From the NCBI GenBank assembly GCA_031415655.1, contig JANOSD010000031.1, positions 11,475 to 75,474 of the forward strand: DNA of 64,000 nt. The letters run 5' to 3'. Source of the stretch: JAKOVR01 sp031415655. GTDB taxonomy: Bacteria > Actinomycetota > Acidimicrobiia > Acidimicrobiales > Acidimicrobilacustridaceae. Of this stretch, positions 10,555-19,332 are shown piece by piece; position 1 is the stretch's first letter; every line of letters begins with the position of its first letter. Made by a program: the position numbers and the translations under genes. A model generated the notes under the pieces. The model ran no database searches. It was not told where the DNA came from and saw only the letters and a program-made list of their open reading frames with translations.

Positions 10555-11420
10555 GGAACGTCTCCGGTTGAGGATGAGGTTGGGGGTGCGACCGGGCGTG
10601 TTGTGCCCGCCTGCGCGCCCAGGTGGTGGATGGGGCCGTGGCCGGCGCCGAGATGCCATGGGGCACCGGCGGCAAGGCCACGTTGGACGAACTCGGTGGC
10701 GAGGTCGACGGCATCGCTGACGTCGTGACCGAGGGCGAGATTGGCGGCGATCGCCGACGCGAACGAACACCCGGTGCCATGGTTGTTGGCGGTGGCGATC
10801 CGGGGATGGGGAGCCTCGGTGATCCAACCCGGGCCGGCATGGACGTCGACGACAAGGACCGGATCGTGATCGAGGTCGCCCCCCTTCACGATGATGGCGC
10901 CGGCGTTGGAGGCCTCGAGTTGGAGAAGGCTCGCGGCCTCGCGTTGGCGCGCCACGGTGGTAATCGGTTCGTCCCATCCGAGGAGTACGGCGGCTTCTCG
11001 GCAGTTGGGCGTGAACACATTGGCGAGCGGAAGGAGGAGTTCGCGGTAGGCCGCTTCAGCGTCGGGCTCGAGCAGTCGGGCGCCGCTCGAACTCACCATC
11101 ACCGGATCGACGACCAACTTCGGCAAGCGGCCCGCCCGGGCGAGTTCGGCCACGACCTCGACGTTGGCAAGGGTGGCGAGCATGCCCGTCTTCACCGCCA
11201 CCACCGGGAGATCGTCGAGCACGGCTTCGATCTGTTGGAGGAGGAACTCCGGAGGCGTGGCGAGCACGCCTCGCACCTCGTGGGTGTTCTGCGCAGTGAG
11301 GGCGCTGATGGCGGTACAGCCGTGCACGCCGTGGGCATGGAACGTGGCGAGGTCGGCCTGGATGCCGGCCCCCCCGCCCGAATCCGATCCCGCGATCGTG
11401 AGTACCACGGGCGGCGTCAT
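10551..11420 (-). CDS. thiD: Hydroxymethylpyrimidine/phosphomethylpyrimidine kinase ThiD
   Basis: A 289-residue PfkB-superfamily kinase that phosphorylates HMP and HMP-P for thiamin synthesis. Visible family blocks are LTIAGSDSGGGAGIQADL at the N-terminus, CTAISALTAQNT, VKTGML, VDPVMVSSSG, a C-terminal NNHGTGCSFASAIAA anion-hole motif and LGHDVSDAV. It overlaps the upstream thiE-like gene and the downstream thiC by ATGA at each end. It supplies HMP-PP for the ThiE enzymes encoded in the same operon. Confidence 0.96.
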
Positions 11421-12343
11421 CGCGCTGCCCGATTCCTGCGCGTGGTCCGAATGCTGCGCGGGGAACCTGTGTCGCTGAGGTGCGCATTGTCGTGCTGAGC
11501 GTCACCGTTTCGTTCCGCGGTCGGGCCGCGGGGCGCAAGGGGGTCGGCGGTGGCAGCCCGGAGTAGGTCGGCCGTGAGCGCGGCGGGGTCGTTCGCCCGC
11601 ATGAGCGCACCCATCACCGCCACGCCATCGGCCCCCGCCTGGCGGCAATCCCGTACATGCGCCGCCGTGTCAATCCCCCCCAGCGCGTACAGGCGCACCG
11701 GCACCGTTCGGCCGTTCCAGGCGGCCCACCCATCAAGCTCGGCTGCTTTGCGGCCAAGTCCATTGAGGCAAAGTGCGGGTCCGTATCCGGGTTTGGAAGC
11801 GGTCGCGAACACGGGCGACAGGGTGACGTATCCGCAACCGTGGTCTACGGCGTCGAACATCTGGTCCTCTGCGTGAAACGACTCGCCCCATAGGTAACCG
11901 CGGCGGTCGACGGCCGTGAGGGCCCTTTTCAGCCGGCGCCGTTCCTGGTGACCTGCCCGCACCACATCTCCTGGGCCGCGCCCCGAACTCGCGAAGAGGT
12001 CGTATTGGCCGTGGTGCACTCCTGCCGCATCAAGGTCGGCGGCGAGATACTCGTCGCCGGCGATGATGAGTTGGCCGCCGACTTGCTGCAGCACATCTTT
12101 GATCGGCGCGCCGAAACGGTGCCGGTCGGCGCGGGGTAGGTCCTTTTCGCGGAGGACCACCGTCGTGGCCCCACCGTCGATGCAGGCGCTGACTTGCTGG
12201 ACCAGCGTGCGCCCGGGGGGTACCTGCGTGCGGTCGGTGAACACGAGCACCCGGGAGATCATCACGGGTGGATGGTTCGGCTCACCGGCGCGCGGCGTCT
12301 GCACCTCGATGCGGCCGGGGTCTGCGAAGTCCGACGGGGTCAT
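11417..12343 (-). CDS. Second thiamin-phosphate synthase-like protein (ThiE/TenI fold)
   Basis: About 308 residues with a ThiE/TenI TIM-barrel pattern: VLVFTDRTQ, VVLREKDLPRADR, IIAGDEYLAADLDAAGVHHGQYD, TLSPVFATASKPGYGPAL and RLYALGGID. It diverges from the canonical ThiE earlier in the operon, so it may be a TenI-type aminotransferring/isomerising protein or a second synthase. ATG at 12343 is used, but the fold begins near the internal ATG of MISRVLVF (about residue 28). The last 30 or so residues are low-complexity and encoded by a palindromic repeat (see 11448-11523). Stop overlaps thiD start by ATGA. Confidence 0.8.
   Translation of the reverse strand: MTPSDFADPGRIEVQTPRAGEPNHPPVMISRVLVFTDRTQVPPGRTLVQQVSACIDGGATTVVLREKDLPRADRHRFGAPIKDVLQQVGGQLIIAGDEYLAADLDAAGVHHGQYDLFASSGRGPGDVVRAGHQERRRLKRALTAVDRRGYLWGESFHAEDQMFDAVDHGCGYVTLSPVFATASKPGYGPALCLNGLGRKAAELDGWAAWNGRTVPVRLYALGGIDTAAHVRDCRQAGADGVAVMGALMRANDPAALTADLLRAATADPLAPRGPTAERNGDAQHDNAHLSDTGSPRSIRTTRRNRAAR
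11448..11523. repeat. Imperfect palindromic element inside the thiE-like 3' end
   Basis: An imperfect inverted repeat sharing GAACCTGTGTCGCT exactly, and flanking TGCGC and TCACCGT blocks more loosely, with the element at 12361-12422. It encodes the polar C-terminal extension of the thiE-like protein. Boundaries are approximate. Confidence 0.5.
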
Positions 12344-12360
12344 GAGGCCCCTCGGATGGT

Positions 12361-12422
12361 GTGCGCCGAACCTGTGTCGCTCAGCCCGACTATTTCCGGC
12401 TCACCGTCGCAGGTTCGGCGCG
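12361..12422. repeat. REP-like palindrome between thiG and thiE-like gene
   Basis: Left arm GCGCCGAACCTGTGTCGCT and right arm AGGTTCGGCGCGC fold back with about 21 of 26 pairs matching. It occupies most of the 115-nt gap between thiG and the next gene, the only sizeable gap in the operon. It could stabilise or attenuate the operon mRNA. Confidence 0.6.
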
Positions 12423-12458
12423 CCGCAATTGCCAGCGCCACCGAGCGAGGTCGGCGGG

Positions 12459-13268
12459 TCATGACGGGAGCTCGGGGAGGCCGGCGAAGGAGGTGGACGC
12501 TTCGGCGTAGAGCTTGCGGGGGATGCGGCCGGCGAGACGGGCGAGACGGCCACCCGCAACGGCGTGACGCATGGCCATCGCCATCCGAACCGGATCGTCG
12601 GCGCGGGTGACGGCGGTGGCGAGGAGGACAGCATCGCATCCGAGCTCCATGGCGAGGGCGGCATCGGACGCCGTGCCGATCCCGGCGTCGAGCACGATCG
12701 GGCACGACACCATCTCCCGAATGATGGCGATGTTGTACGGGTTGCGAATGCCCGAGCCGGATCCGATCGGCGACCCCAATGGCATCACGGCGGCACAGCC
12801 GATCGCTTCGAGCCGCCGGGCCACCACCGGATCGTCGGTCGTGTAAGGCAACACCACGAAACCGTCGTCGACCAATGCCTCGGCCGCATCACACAACTCC
12901 GTGACGTCGGGTAGCAGCGTGCGATCGTCGCCGATCACTTCGAGTTTGATCCAGTTGGTTTCGAAGGCGTCGCGAGCGAGTTTGGCGGTGAGGACAGCTT
13001 CGGCCGCGGTGTAACAACCCGCGGTGTTGGGAAGCACCCGTGCGCCCACTCGCTCCACAACGTCCATCACTCCGCCAGTGACCCCGGCGGTGGGATCGAG
13101 CCTGCGTAGGGCCACCGTGGTGAGCTGGGTACCGGACGCCACCAGCGCCGCTTCGAGCACGCCAAGGCTGGGTGCGCCCCCCGTCCCCGTGATGAGTCGT
13201 GAGGTGAAACGTTCGCCGGCGATTACGAGATCGTCGTCGGGGAGCGGGAAGTTGGCGGCAGCGTTCAC
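12459..13268 (-). CDS. thiG: Thiazole synthase ThiG
   Basis: A 269-residue TIM-barrel enzyme that forms the thiazole phosphate ring from DXP, ThiS-thiocarboxylate and dehydroglycine. Key blocks are FTSRLITGTGG at the start, VALRRLDPTAG, LPNTAGCYTAAEAV, NWIKLEVIGD carrying the Schiff-base lysine, MPLGSPIGSG and the C-terminal DAGIGTASDAALAMELG. GTG at 13268 is chosen: the GGAGG inside the end of thiS is spaced 5 nt from it, and longer starts run into thiS. It needs the adjacent ThiS and ThiO products. Confidence 0.96.
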   Translation of the reverse strand: MNAAANFPLPDDDLVIAGERFTSRLITGTGGAPSLGVLEAALVASGTQLTTVALRRLDPTAGVTGGVMDVVERVGARVLPNTAGCYTAAEAVLTAKLARDAFETNWIKLEVIGDDRTLLPDVTELCDAAEALVDDGFVVLPYTTDDPVVARRLEAIGCAAVMPLGSPIGSGSGIRNPYNIAIIREMVSCPIVLDAGIGTASDAALAMELGCDAVLLATAVTRADDPVRMAMAMRHAVAGGRLARLAGRIPRKLYAEASTSFAGLPELPS

Positions 13269-13269
13269 G

Positions 13270-13512
13270 TCATCCTCCCTGGGCAGCGACGAGCAACTCG
13301 ATGCGGTCACCATCGGCGACGGTCACATCTCCCCACGTGGACCGGGGGACCACCTCGGCGTTGCGAGCGACGGCGGTACCCCGTGATGACGCTCCGGCGT
13401 GGGTGACGACGTCGGCGATGGTGCTCCCCATTGGCAGCTCCGTGGCGGCGCCGTTGATCGTGACGGTGATTCGGGCCGCGGCAGGCGGTGTCTGATCAGT
13501 GGAGGAGTTCAT
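13270..13512 (-). CDS. thiS: Sulfur carrier protein ThiS
   Basis: An 80-residue ubiquitin-fold protein ending in AAQGG, the di-glycine tail that is adenylated and thiocarboxylated before sulfur transfer to ThiG. The N-terminal 15 residues are an extra polar leader; the fold starts at ITVTINGAATELP. Its ATG overlaps the thiO stop by ATGA (13509-13512). No thiF adenylyltransferase is in this operon, so activation must come from a gene elsewhere. Confidence 0.93.
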   Translation of the reverse strand: MNSSTDQTPPAAARITVTINGAATELPMGSTIADVVTHAGASSRGTAVARNAEVVPRSTWGDVTVADGDRIELLVAAQGG

Positions 13513-14942
13513 GAGGCGGCACCAGCGGAAAGTGCGTGTCGAGGTGGTACCGCAGGGCGGTGGGCCACGTTGACGAGCGGCGGGCGCTCGGGATCGACAA
13601 CCGAGTCGGGAGCTGGGTCGAATCGTTGGGGCGACACGACCGAAGCGAACGCCGCCAGCTCACGCACCACTTCGGGGGCGCCGTCCCCTCCCGTTTGGCA
13701 GCCGAGCATCGATGCCACGAGGTCGGCCGTGATCGGCGCCAGCAGTACGCCATTTCGATGATGGCCCGCTGCCGCGATCACTCCCGGGGCTACCTCGCCG
13801 ATGATCGGCAGATTGTCGGGCGTGCCCGGACGGAGGCCGGCGGTGGCCTCCACGAACGTGGCTTCGGCCAGGCCCGGCAACAGTTCCCATGCTCGATCGA
13901 GCAACTCTCGCACCGCGCCAGCGGTGACTCGGGTGTCGAAGCCCAACTCTTCGGTGGTGGCACCGATGGCGATCTCGCCGTGTGACCGCGGGATGACGTA
14001 GACCTCGGCGCCCCGCACCGTGCGGGTGGGCATCACTGCGGAGGCAATGGCTTGCACACGAACGATCTGGCCCTTTACCGGGCGAACCGGGAGCGGTGGC
14101 ACCAGGGAACCGCCGGCGAGGTAGATCGCCAATCGGCCGCTGTAGGCACCGTTGCAAATCACCGCCGACGAGGCCGGCACGACACCGCCGTCATCGAGCC
14201 GGACGGCGACGGAGGATTCAGCCTCACTGTCGGAGCCACGGGCAACGATCGAGGTGACGAGCCCTTCACGCAGTTCGATGTGGGGGCTGCGCTCGCAGGC
14301 TCGCCGCAATGCTTGGAGCAACAGCCGGTTGTCGATCTGATGATCGTCGGGCAGCCAGAGTGCGCCCCGAATAGTTGACGCGAGAGCGGGTTCCTTGGCC
14401 CGAGCCTGACGGGACGTGAGCCGCTCGACCATCCCTCCGAACCGCCGCTGCACATCGTGGAGTACGCCCAACTCCGTCGCGTCATCGGCATCGCGGGCCA
14501 CCACAAGGGTGCCGTTGCGGGTGAGGCCGACAAGCTCGGCATCGTGCTGGGTGTCTTCGCCAGCAGTACCGCCAGCAGTAAATCCAGCAGTACCGCCGTT
14601 CGGAGTATGCCGAGCACGATGGCCGTCAGTACCGATAGCGTCGGCGAGCTCTTCGGCGAATCCTTGCCACCGAGCTGCCGACGCCATACCGAGGGCGATC
14701 AGATCCGGTTCGGTTTGGTGGGCCTCGGCGACGGGAGCGAGCATGCCGCCGGCAACCCACGATGCCCCGGAGTGAAGTTCGAAATCGGGATCGATCACGA
14801 TGATTCGAGTTGTCCCACTGCCGGGATCCGTTGCGCCGCCACCAAGCTCCGCAAGTCGCGACAGGTTCCAGGCGATCGAGAGCCCAATGACGCCGGCGCC
14901 GATCACGACGACCTGCGAGTCGGTCGACGAACGATTGATCAC
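13509..14942 (-). CDS. thiO: Glycine oxidase ThiO
   Basis: A 477-residue FAD enzyme that oxidises glycine to the iminoacetate needed by ThiG, the oxygen-dependent alternative to ThiH. The dinucleotide-binding motif VVVIGAGVIGLSIAWNL is at the N-terminus. VKGQIVRV, VYVIPRSHGEIAIGATTEE, AGLRPGTPDNLPIIGE and AAGHHRNGVLLAP are DAO-family blocks. The GTG start at 14942 overlaps the thiE stop by GTGA. A 25-residue Gly/Thr-rich insertion follows about residue 105 (TAGFTAGGTAGED), encoded by short repeats. ThiO implies aerobic thiamin synthesis. Confidence 0.93.
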   Translation of the reverse strand: MINRSSTDSQVVVIGAGVIGLSIAWNLSRLAELGGGATDPGSGTTRIIVIDPDFELHSGASWVAGGMLAPVAEAHQTEPDLIALGMASAARWQGFAEELADAIGTDGHRARHTPNGGTAGFTAGGTAGEDTQHDAELVGLTRNGTLVVARDADDATELGVLHDVQRRFGGMVERLTSRQARAKEPALASTIRGALWLPDDHQIDNRLLLQALRRACERSPHIELREGLVTSIVARGSDSEAESSVAVRLDDGGVVPASSAVICNGAYSGRLAIYLAGGSLVPPLPVRPVKGQIVRVQAIASAVMPTRTVRGAEVYVIPRSHGEIAIGATTEELGFDTRVTAGAVRELLDRAWELLPGLAEATFVEATAGLRPGTPDNLPIIGEVAPGVIAAAGHHRNGVLLAPITADLVASMLGCQTGGDGAPEVVRELAAFASVVSPQRFDPAPDSVVDPERPPLVNVAHRPAVPPRHALSAGAAS

Positions 14943-15658
14943 GAACGCCCCCCGCCGGCGGGAAGCGCGTCGAGGAATGCGTCCACGGCATCGGCCACGG
15001 ACGGCGCGCCGAACACGGCGTTGATCACGGCCACACCCCAGGCGCCAGATTCGACCAACGACGTCACATGAGAGACCTCGACCCCGCTGATGGCAAACAC
15101 GGGAAGCGACACGGCCGAGCAGATCCTTTCGATGCCAGCCAGTCCGATCGGCTCGGCAACGGCCAAAACCTTGGACCCGGATGTGAAGACCGGCCCGACG
15201 CCTAGATAGGTGGCGCCGTCATCTTCTGCTCGCCGTGCTTCGTCGATCGTGCGGGCAGTGGCACCCACGATGGCGTCGGGATCGATTAGCTCGCGCACCA
15301 CATCGACCGGGAGATCGTCGGCTCCGACGTGCACGCCGTCGGCCCCGAGCGCCATGGCTACGTCCACTCGATCGTCGATGATCAGGGTGGCCTCAAACTC
15401 GGCGCAGGCCATCTCGAACGGCTCGCTCCGGCGGAAGAGTTCGGCATCGGTAAGGGTTTTGGTGCGGAGCTGGAGCCACTGGGCGCCGGCGCCGAGGGCG
15501 GCCACGACCTTGCGCACGAGCGCTTCGGGATCGTCACACGCCAACTCGGGCGTGATGAGTTGCAGGCGGGGTAGTCGGAAGGGGGCATCGCCACCGTCGG
15601 TGATCGGGAGCGAACCGGTCGACTCTTTGGGATGGCTCACGTCTTTGGGATGGCTCAC
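14939..15658 (-). CDS. thiE: Thiamin-phosphate synthase ThiE
   Basis: A 239-residue TIM barrel that joins HMP-PP and thiazole phosphate. Canonical blocks are QLITPE, WLQLRTKTLTDAE, IIDDRVDVAMALGADGVHVG, GATARTIDEA, YLGVGPVFTSGSK and VFAISGVEVSHV. It is the first gene after the TPP riboswitch. The GTG start at 15658 begins a short tandem duplication (SHPKDVSHPKE) from two copies of a 16-17 base unit; an internal start is possible. The ThiE motifs are better conserved here than in the second ThiE-like gene, so this is the likely functional synthase. Confidence 0.95.
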   Translation of the reverse strand: MSHPKDVSHPKESTGSLPITDGGDAPFRLPRLQLITPELACDDPEALVRKVVAALGAGAQWLQLRTKTLTDAELFRRSEPFEMACAEFEATLIIDDRVDVAMALGADGVHVGADDLPVDVVRELIDPDAIVGATARTIDEARRAEDDGATYLGVGPVFTSGSKVLAVAEPIGLAGIERICSAVSLPVFAISGVEVSHVTSLVESGAWGVAVINAVFGAPSVADAVDAFLDALPAGGGRS

Positions 15659-15666
15659 GTTGGTGC

Positions 15667-15755
15667 TCCCTTCGCCGGCATGATCCGGATCAGGTTCGGA
15701 CGGTCCGGGGCGCGAACCCCGCTCTCAGCCCTCGACGTAGGGCTCCCGTGCAATC
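15667..15755 (-). promoter_or_regulatory. TPP riboswitch (THI element) upstream of thiE
   Basis: Read on the minus strand, this leader carries the two hallmark TPP-aptamer segments: GGGCTGAGAG with its P2/P3 partners, and ACCTGATCCGGATCATGCCG followed by GCGAAGGGA. The element ends about 9 nt before the thiE GTG, so binding of thiamin pyrophosphate probably hides the start region and controls translation, and through coupling the whole operon. A weak -10-like TAGACT lies just upstream (about 15762-15768). No separate terminator hairpin is visible. Confidence 0.95.
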
Positions 15756-15831
15756 GCCTTCAGTCTACCCCACCCTTTGGGAACCTGGGCCGGGAGTTCC
15801 GCCCGCGCAACCAGCCAAATCAGCCTGCGAC

Positions 15832-18800
15832 TCAGGGCGGGACCCCGAGCCCGAGATGCCAGCGCTCGAGTAGCTCCGCGACGGCATCGCCGGACGCGGG
15901 CCGGGCGAAGAGGTAGCCCTGTCCGAGATCGCACCCGAGTCGTCGGAGCTCGTCGAGTTGCGCAACGGTTTCCACGCCCTCCGCCACTGCGGTCATGCCG
16001 AGGCTATGGGCGAGCGTGATGATGGCGGTGACGATGGCGGAGTCCGAGGGGTCGGTGTCGACACCGTCGACGAAGGATCTATCGACCTTCAATACGTCGA
16101 CCGGGAAGCGGCGAAGGTAGGAAAGGCTCGAGTATCCCGTGCCGAAATCGTCGACCGACAGCTTGACCCCGAGCTCTTTCAACTCGCCGAGGGTCTCTTC
16201 GGAGAGTTCGACGTCGTCCATGAGCACACTCTCGGTGATCTCGAACTCCACGTGGGCAGCGTCGATGCCGGTCTCGAGGAGCACCGAGGCGACGTCTTGG
16301 ACCAGGGTGGGATGGCTGAGTTGACGACCCGACAAGTTCACCGACAGCTTCAATGGTGGCAGTCCGGGGATTGAGGCCTGCCACCGCGTTACCTGGCGGC
16401 ACGCTTGTTCGAGTACCCAGGCTCCGAAGTCGACGATCAGGCCGGTCTCTTCGGCGATGCTGATGAACTCGTTGGGGAGGAGCAGTCCGCGATCGGGGTG
16501 CTCCCAACGCAACAACGCCTCGACGCCTTCGATCCAAGCGGTGACGCCCCCGCCCCAGTCCGCGGGCGACGCGTCAGATGGATCACCATCCCCGGTGGGT
16601 TGAAGACGCACGATCGGCTGGTAATGCACCCGCAATTCATGCCGGTCGATCGCACGGCGTAAGGCGTTCTCGACGTCGAGCCGATCGACGGCATGTAGTC
16701 GCATAGCGTTGTCGAACACCACCCAACGAGCCCGTCCCTTCTCCTTGGCGCGGTACATGGCGGCGTCGGCGTCGCGTATCAGGTTGGCCGGTTCGGCGTC
16801 GGCGTCGGCGGGGAAGGCAATGCCGATGCTCATGCCGACGAACAACTCGGTGTCGTCGATCGCGAACGGGCCGCTTACCGCAGCCAACACCCGTTCGGCG
16901 ATCGCCACCGCATCGGGTTGGCCGTGGAGGTTCTCGCACAGCAGTACGAACTCGTCACCGCCAAAGCGGGCGATGACGTCACCGGGGCGCATGGCGGTCG
17001 TGAGTCGGTCGGCGATACTGATGAGCAGCTTGTCGCCGAGCGCGTGGCCGAGTGAATCGTTCACCACCTTGAAGTGATCGAGGTCGATGAACAACAGCGC
17101 CACGCGGAGGCCGGTGTGTTTCGCTCGGGCCAGCGCGTCGGCGAGTCGGTCGAGCAAAAGCGCCCGGTTGGGGAGGCCCGTAAGCGGGTCGTGGGTGGCT
17201 TGATAGTGCAGCGCCGACTCGAACTGTTTGCGTTCGGAGATGTCACGCAACACCGCAGACAGGAACTCGGGGCGCCCTTCGGAATCACGGTGAACAAGGA
17301 GCTGGGCGAGCAGGGGGACAGGCCTACCGTCGTCGCGTACCAGGAGGAGTTCTCCACTCCACGAGCCGTCGTCAAAGAGCGTGGCGGCAATCATTTCGGT
17401 GGTCTCGTGGGCGTGACCACTGGGCAAGCGGGCGAGGAGATTGAGACCGTGGAGCGATTGACCAAACTCGAGGTTGAGGAACTCGCGGGCGGCACGGTTG
17501 ACCGAGAGCAGTTCTCCGTCGGGGTCGGTGATAGCCACGAGGTCGCTGGTCGCTTCGAAGATGTCGATGAATCGCTGGTTGTTGCGTTCCGCGTCGATCC
17601 GATCGGAGACGTCTTCCAGGGTGCCGACCGTGCCGATCACCGATCCCAGGTCGTCGATCATTGGTGCCGTACTCACGGCTACCCAACGAATCGTGCCATC
17701 CGGGCGCACGACCCGGAACTCGGCGGTGACCGCCACGGTGCCGACCGGTTGGTTCGGTTCGTCGACACCGAGCGGGCCGCGGTCGTCGGGGTGGACAATG
17801 CGTCGCCAACCGCTGCCCATGGCCTGTTCGAAGGTGTAGCCCGTGATTTCCTGCCACCGCTCGTTGACGTACACGCAGTTGCGCTGCGCGTCCTTCTGGA
17901 AGATGCCAGTGGGGCTCGATTGGGCGACGGACCGAAAGAGTTTTTCGCTTGACCGCAGCGCCTGCTCGGCGATGTGGCGGTCGGTGACATCCCGGAAGTT
18001 TCCGATCACACCGTTGATGGCGGGGTCGTCGAGCCGGTTGGTGAACGTCAGGTCCATCCATCTCCACGAACCATTCTTGTGGCGGATTCGGGCATCAAAC
18101 GTGGCCGATGCCCCGAGTGCTCGACCGATTTCGCTGGTGATGCCAAGTGAGGCGATGAGGTCGTCCGGGTGCGCGAAGGTGGCGGCTAACTGTCCGATCA
18201 TCTCCTCCGGTCGGTAGCCCAGCAACTCGAACACGTTGTCGGAGATCCAGAGAATCGAGCCTTCGGCGTCGATGATCTCGGCCACCGCTCCCGAGTGTTC
18301 AACCAGCGCTCGGAAACGATCGTTGGTGGCGGTTACCTCGGCTTCGGCGATAAGGCGGGCACGCGCGTCGTGAAGGTTCACCACCACGCTCTCGATCGTG
18401 CCGTCGTCGGCCAGCACTGCGCCAGCGGCGGCCTCGCATGGAATCCATGAGTCGTCCTGATGACGCATTCGCATGACCAACGGCTCGCCATAAACATCGG
18501 CGATTAAGGCCGCAGCAGCGCGGGAGAGGGCGACATTCAGGTCGTCGGGGTGGGCAAAGCCGAAGGACTCCTGTCCAATGAGTTCGTGGGGTTGGAATCC
18601 GAGGAGGTCGGTGACGGCAGGGGAGACCCATTCGATTGCTCCTGTTGCGCCGATCACCACGATCGCATCTCGAGAGTGGTTTAGGACTCGCTCCAGTTGC
18701 TGCGCGGTGTCGCGAAGTTGGTCTTCCACATGGCGGCGTTCGGTGACGTCGCGAAGGCTGCACACGATGCCCGCCACATGCGGGTTGTGGAGGAGGTTGC

Positions 18801-19155
18801 GGGCGTTGATCTCCATGAAACGCACGGCGCCGTCGGCCCGTCGCATACGAACGTCGCTCCTCAGCACGGCCGCTGATTCGTCGAGAAGCGCGCCGAACTC
18901 CTGGGCGATTCGGTCCCGGTCGGCGGGGTGGACAAACGAGATCGCCTCTCCCGCGGTGGCGAGGTCGATTTTGGCTCCGAACAACTGCTCGGAGCTCGGA
19001 CTGAGAAACGAGATACAACCATTGAGATCCAAGACGGCGATGACATCGGCGCTGTCCTGGATGAGCGCACGGAAGCGCTCGTCCTCGGCCATCCGCGCCG
19101 CGTCGCTTCCGGTCGTCGTCACCCGTGCATGATACCCACCGAGTTCATGGCCCAT
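15832..19155 (-). CDS. Multi-PAS diguanylate cyclase/phosphodiesterase (GGDEF-EAL)
   Basis: A protein of up to 1107 residues for cyclic di-GMP turnover. About five PAS domains (roughly 25-142, 150-270, 280-400, 405-525, 530-650) precede GGDEF (about 655-815) and EAL (about 830-1095). The cyclase motif RFGGDEF is intact at about residue 730, and an RPGD inhibitory I-site sits five residues before it. The EAL domain has VEALLRW, NLSGRQL, DDFGTGYSSL and KVDRSFVDG, so both activities look possible. No membrane segment is seen; it is probably a cytosolic sensor. The start is uncertain: ATG 19155, GTG 19122 or ATG 19092 are in frame. Confidence 0.93.
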   Translation of the reverse strand: MGHELGGYHARVTTTGSDAARMAEDERFRALIQDSADVIAVLDLNGCISFLSPSSEQLFGAKIDLATAGEAISFVHPADRDRIAQEFGALLDESAAVLRSDVRMRRADGAVRFMEINARNLLHNPHVAGIVCSLRDVTERRHVEDQLRDTAQQLERVLNHSRDAIVVIGATGAIEWVSPAVTDLLGFQPHELIGQESFGFAHPDDLNVALSRAAAALIADVYGEPLVMRMRHQDDSWIPCEAAAGAVLADDGTIESVVVNLHDARARLIAEAEVTATNDRFRALVEHSGAVAEIIDAEGSILWISDNVFELLGYRPEEMIGQLAATFAHPDDLIASLGITSEIGRALGASATFDARIRHKNGSWRWMDLTFTNRLDDPAINGVIGNFRDVTDRHIAEQALRSSEKLFRSVAQSSPTGIFQKDAQRNCVYVNERWQEITGYTFEQAMGSGWRRIVHPDDRGPLGVDEPNQPVGTVAVTAEFRVVRPDGTIRWVAVSTAPMIDDLGSVIGTVGTLEDVSDRIDAERNNQRFIDIFEATSDLVAITDPDGELLSVNRAAREFLNLEFGQSLHGLNLLARLPSGHAHETTEMIAATLFDDGSWSGELLLVRDDGRPVPLLAQLLVHRDSEGRPEFLSAVLRDISERKQFESALHYQATHDPLTGLPNRALLLDRLADALARAKHTGLRVALLFIDLDHFKVVNDSLGHALGDKLLISIADRLTTAMRPGDVIARFGGDEFVLLCENLHGQPDAVAIAERVLAAVSGPFAIDDTELFVGMSIGIAFPADADAEPANLIRDADAAMYRAKEKGRARWVVFDNAMRLHAVDRLDVENALRRAIDRHELRVHYQPIVRLQPTGDGDPSDASPADWGGGVTAWIEGVEALLRWEHPDRGLLLPNEFISIAEETGLIVDFGAWVLEQACRQVTRWQASIPGLPPLKLSVNLSGRQLSHPTLVQDVASVLLETGIDAAHVEFEITESVLMDDVELSEETLGELKELGVKLSVDDFGTGYSSLSYLRRFPVDVLKVDRSFVDGVDTDPSDSAIVTAIITLAHSLGMTAVAEGVETVAQLDELRRLGCDLGQGYLFARPASGDAVAELLERWHLGLGVPP

Positions 19156-19163
19156 CCTGAGTT

Positions 19164-19328
19164 AGGCGCGTGTCCCAATAACCACTCGGCGGCCTCCGGC
19201 CAGCTTCGAAACTCGCAGCGTCCTCCGTCTCACCGCCCGGAAAAGGGGGCTTTCGACGTCGCGTCCGTGCGAGAGTTCGAACCGCGGATCGGAATCCGCT
19301 TTTCGAAGCATTGCTGGGACACGCTCCT
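19164..19328. mobile_element. MITE-like inverted-repeat element, copy A
   Basis: A 165-bp sequence with terminal inverted repeats: left AGGCGCGTGTCCCA and right TGGGACACGCTCCT (13 of 14 pairs match). Internal blocks ACTCGGCGG, CTCCGTCTCACC and GGAATCCGCTTTTCGAA recur in copy B at 25342-25515. It encodes no transposase. It sits exactly at the 3' end of a broken isoprenyl diphosphate synthase gene. Confidence 0.75.
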
Positions 19329-19332
19329 ATCC

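Noticed and set aside
10555..10977. N-terminal extension of ThiC by about 140 codons
   Set aside because: It lies inside thiD, is Arg/Pro-rich and not protein-like; the ATGA overlap sets the start at 10554.
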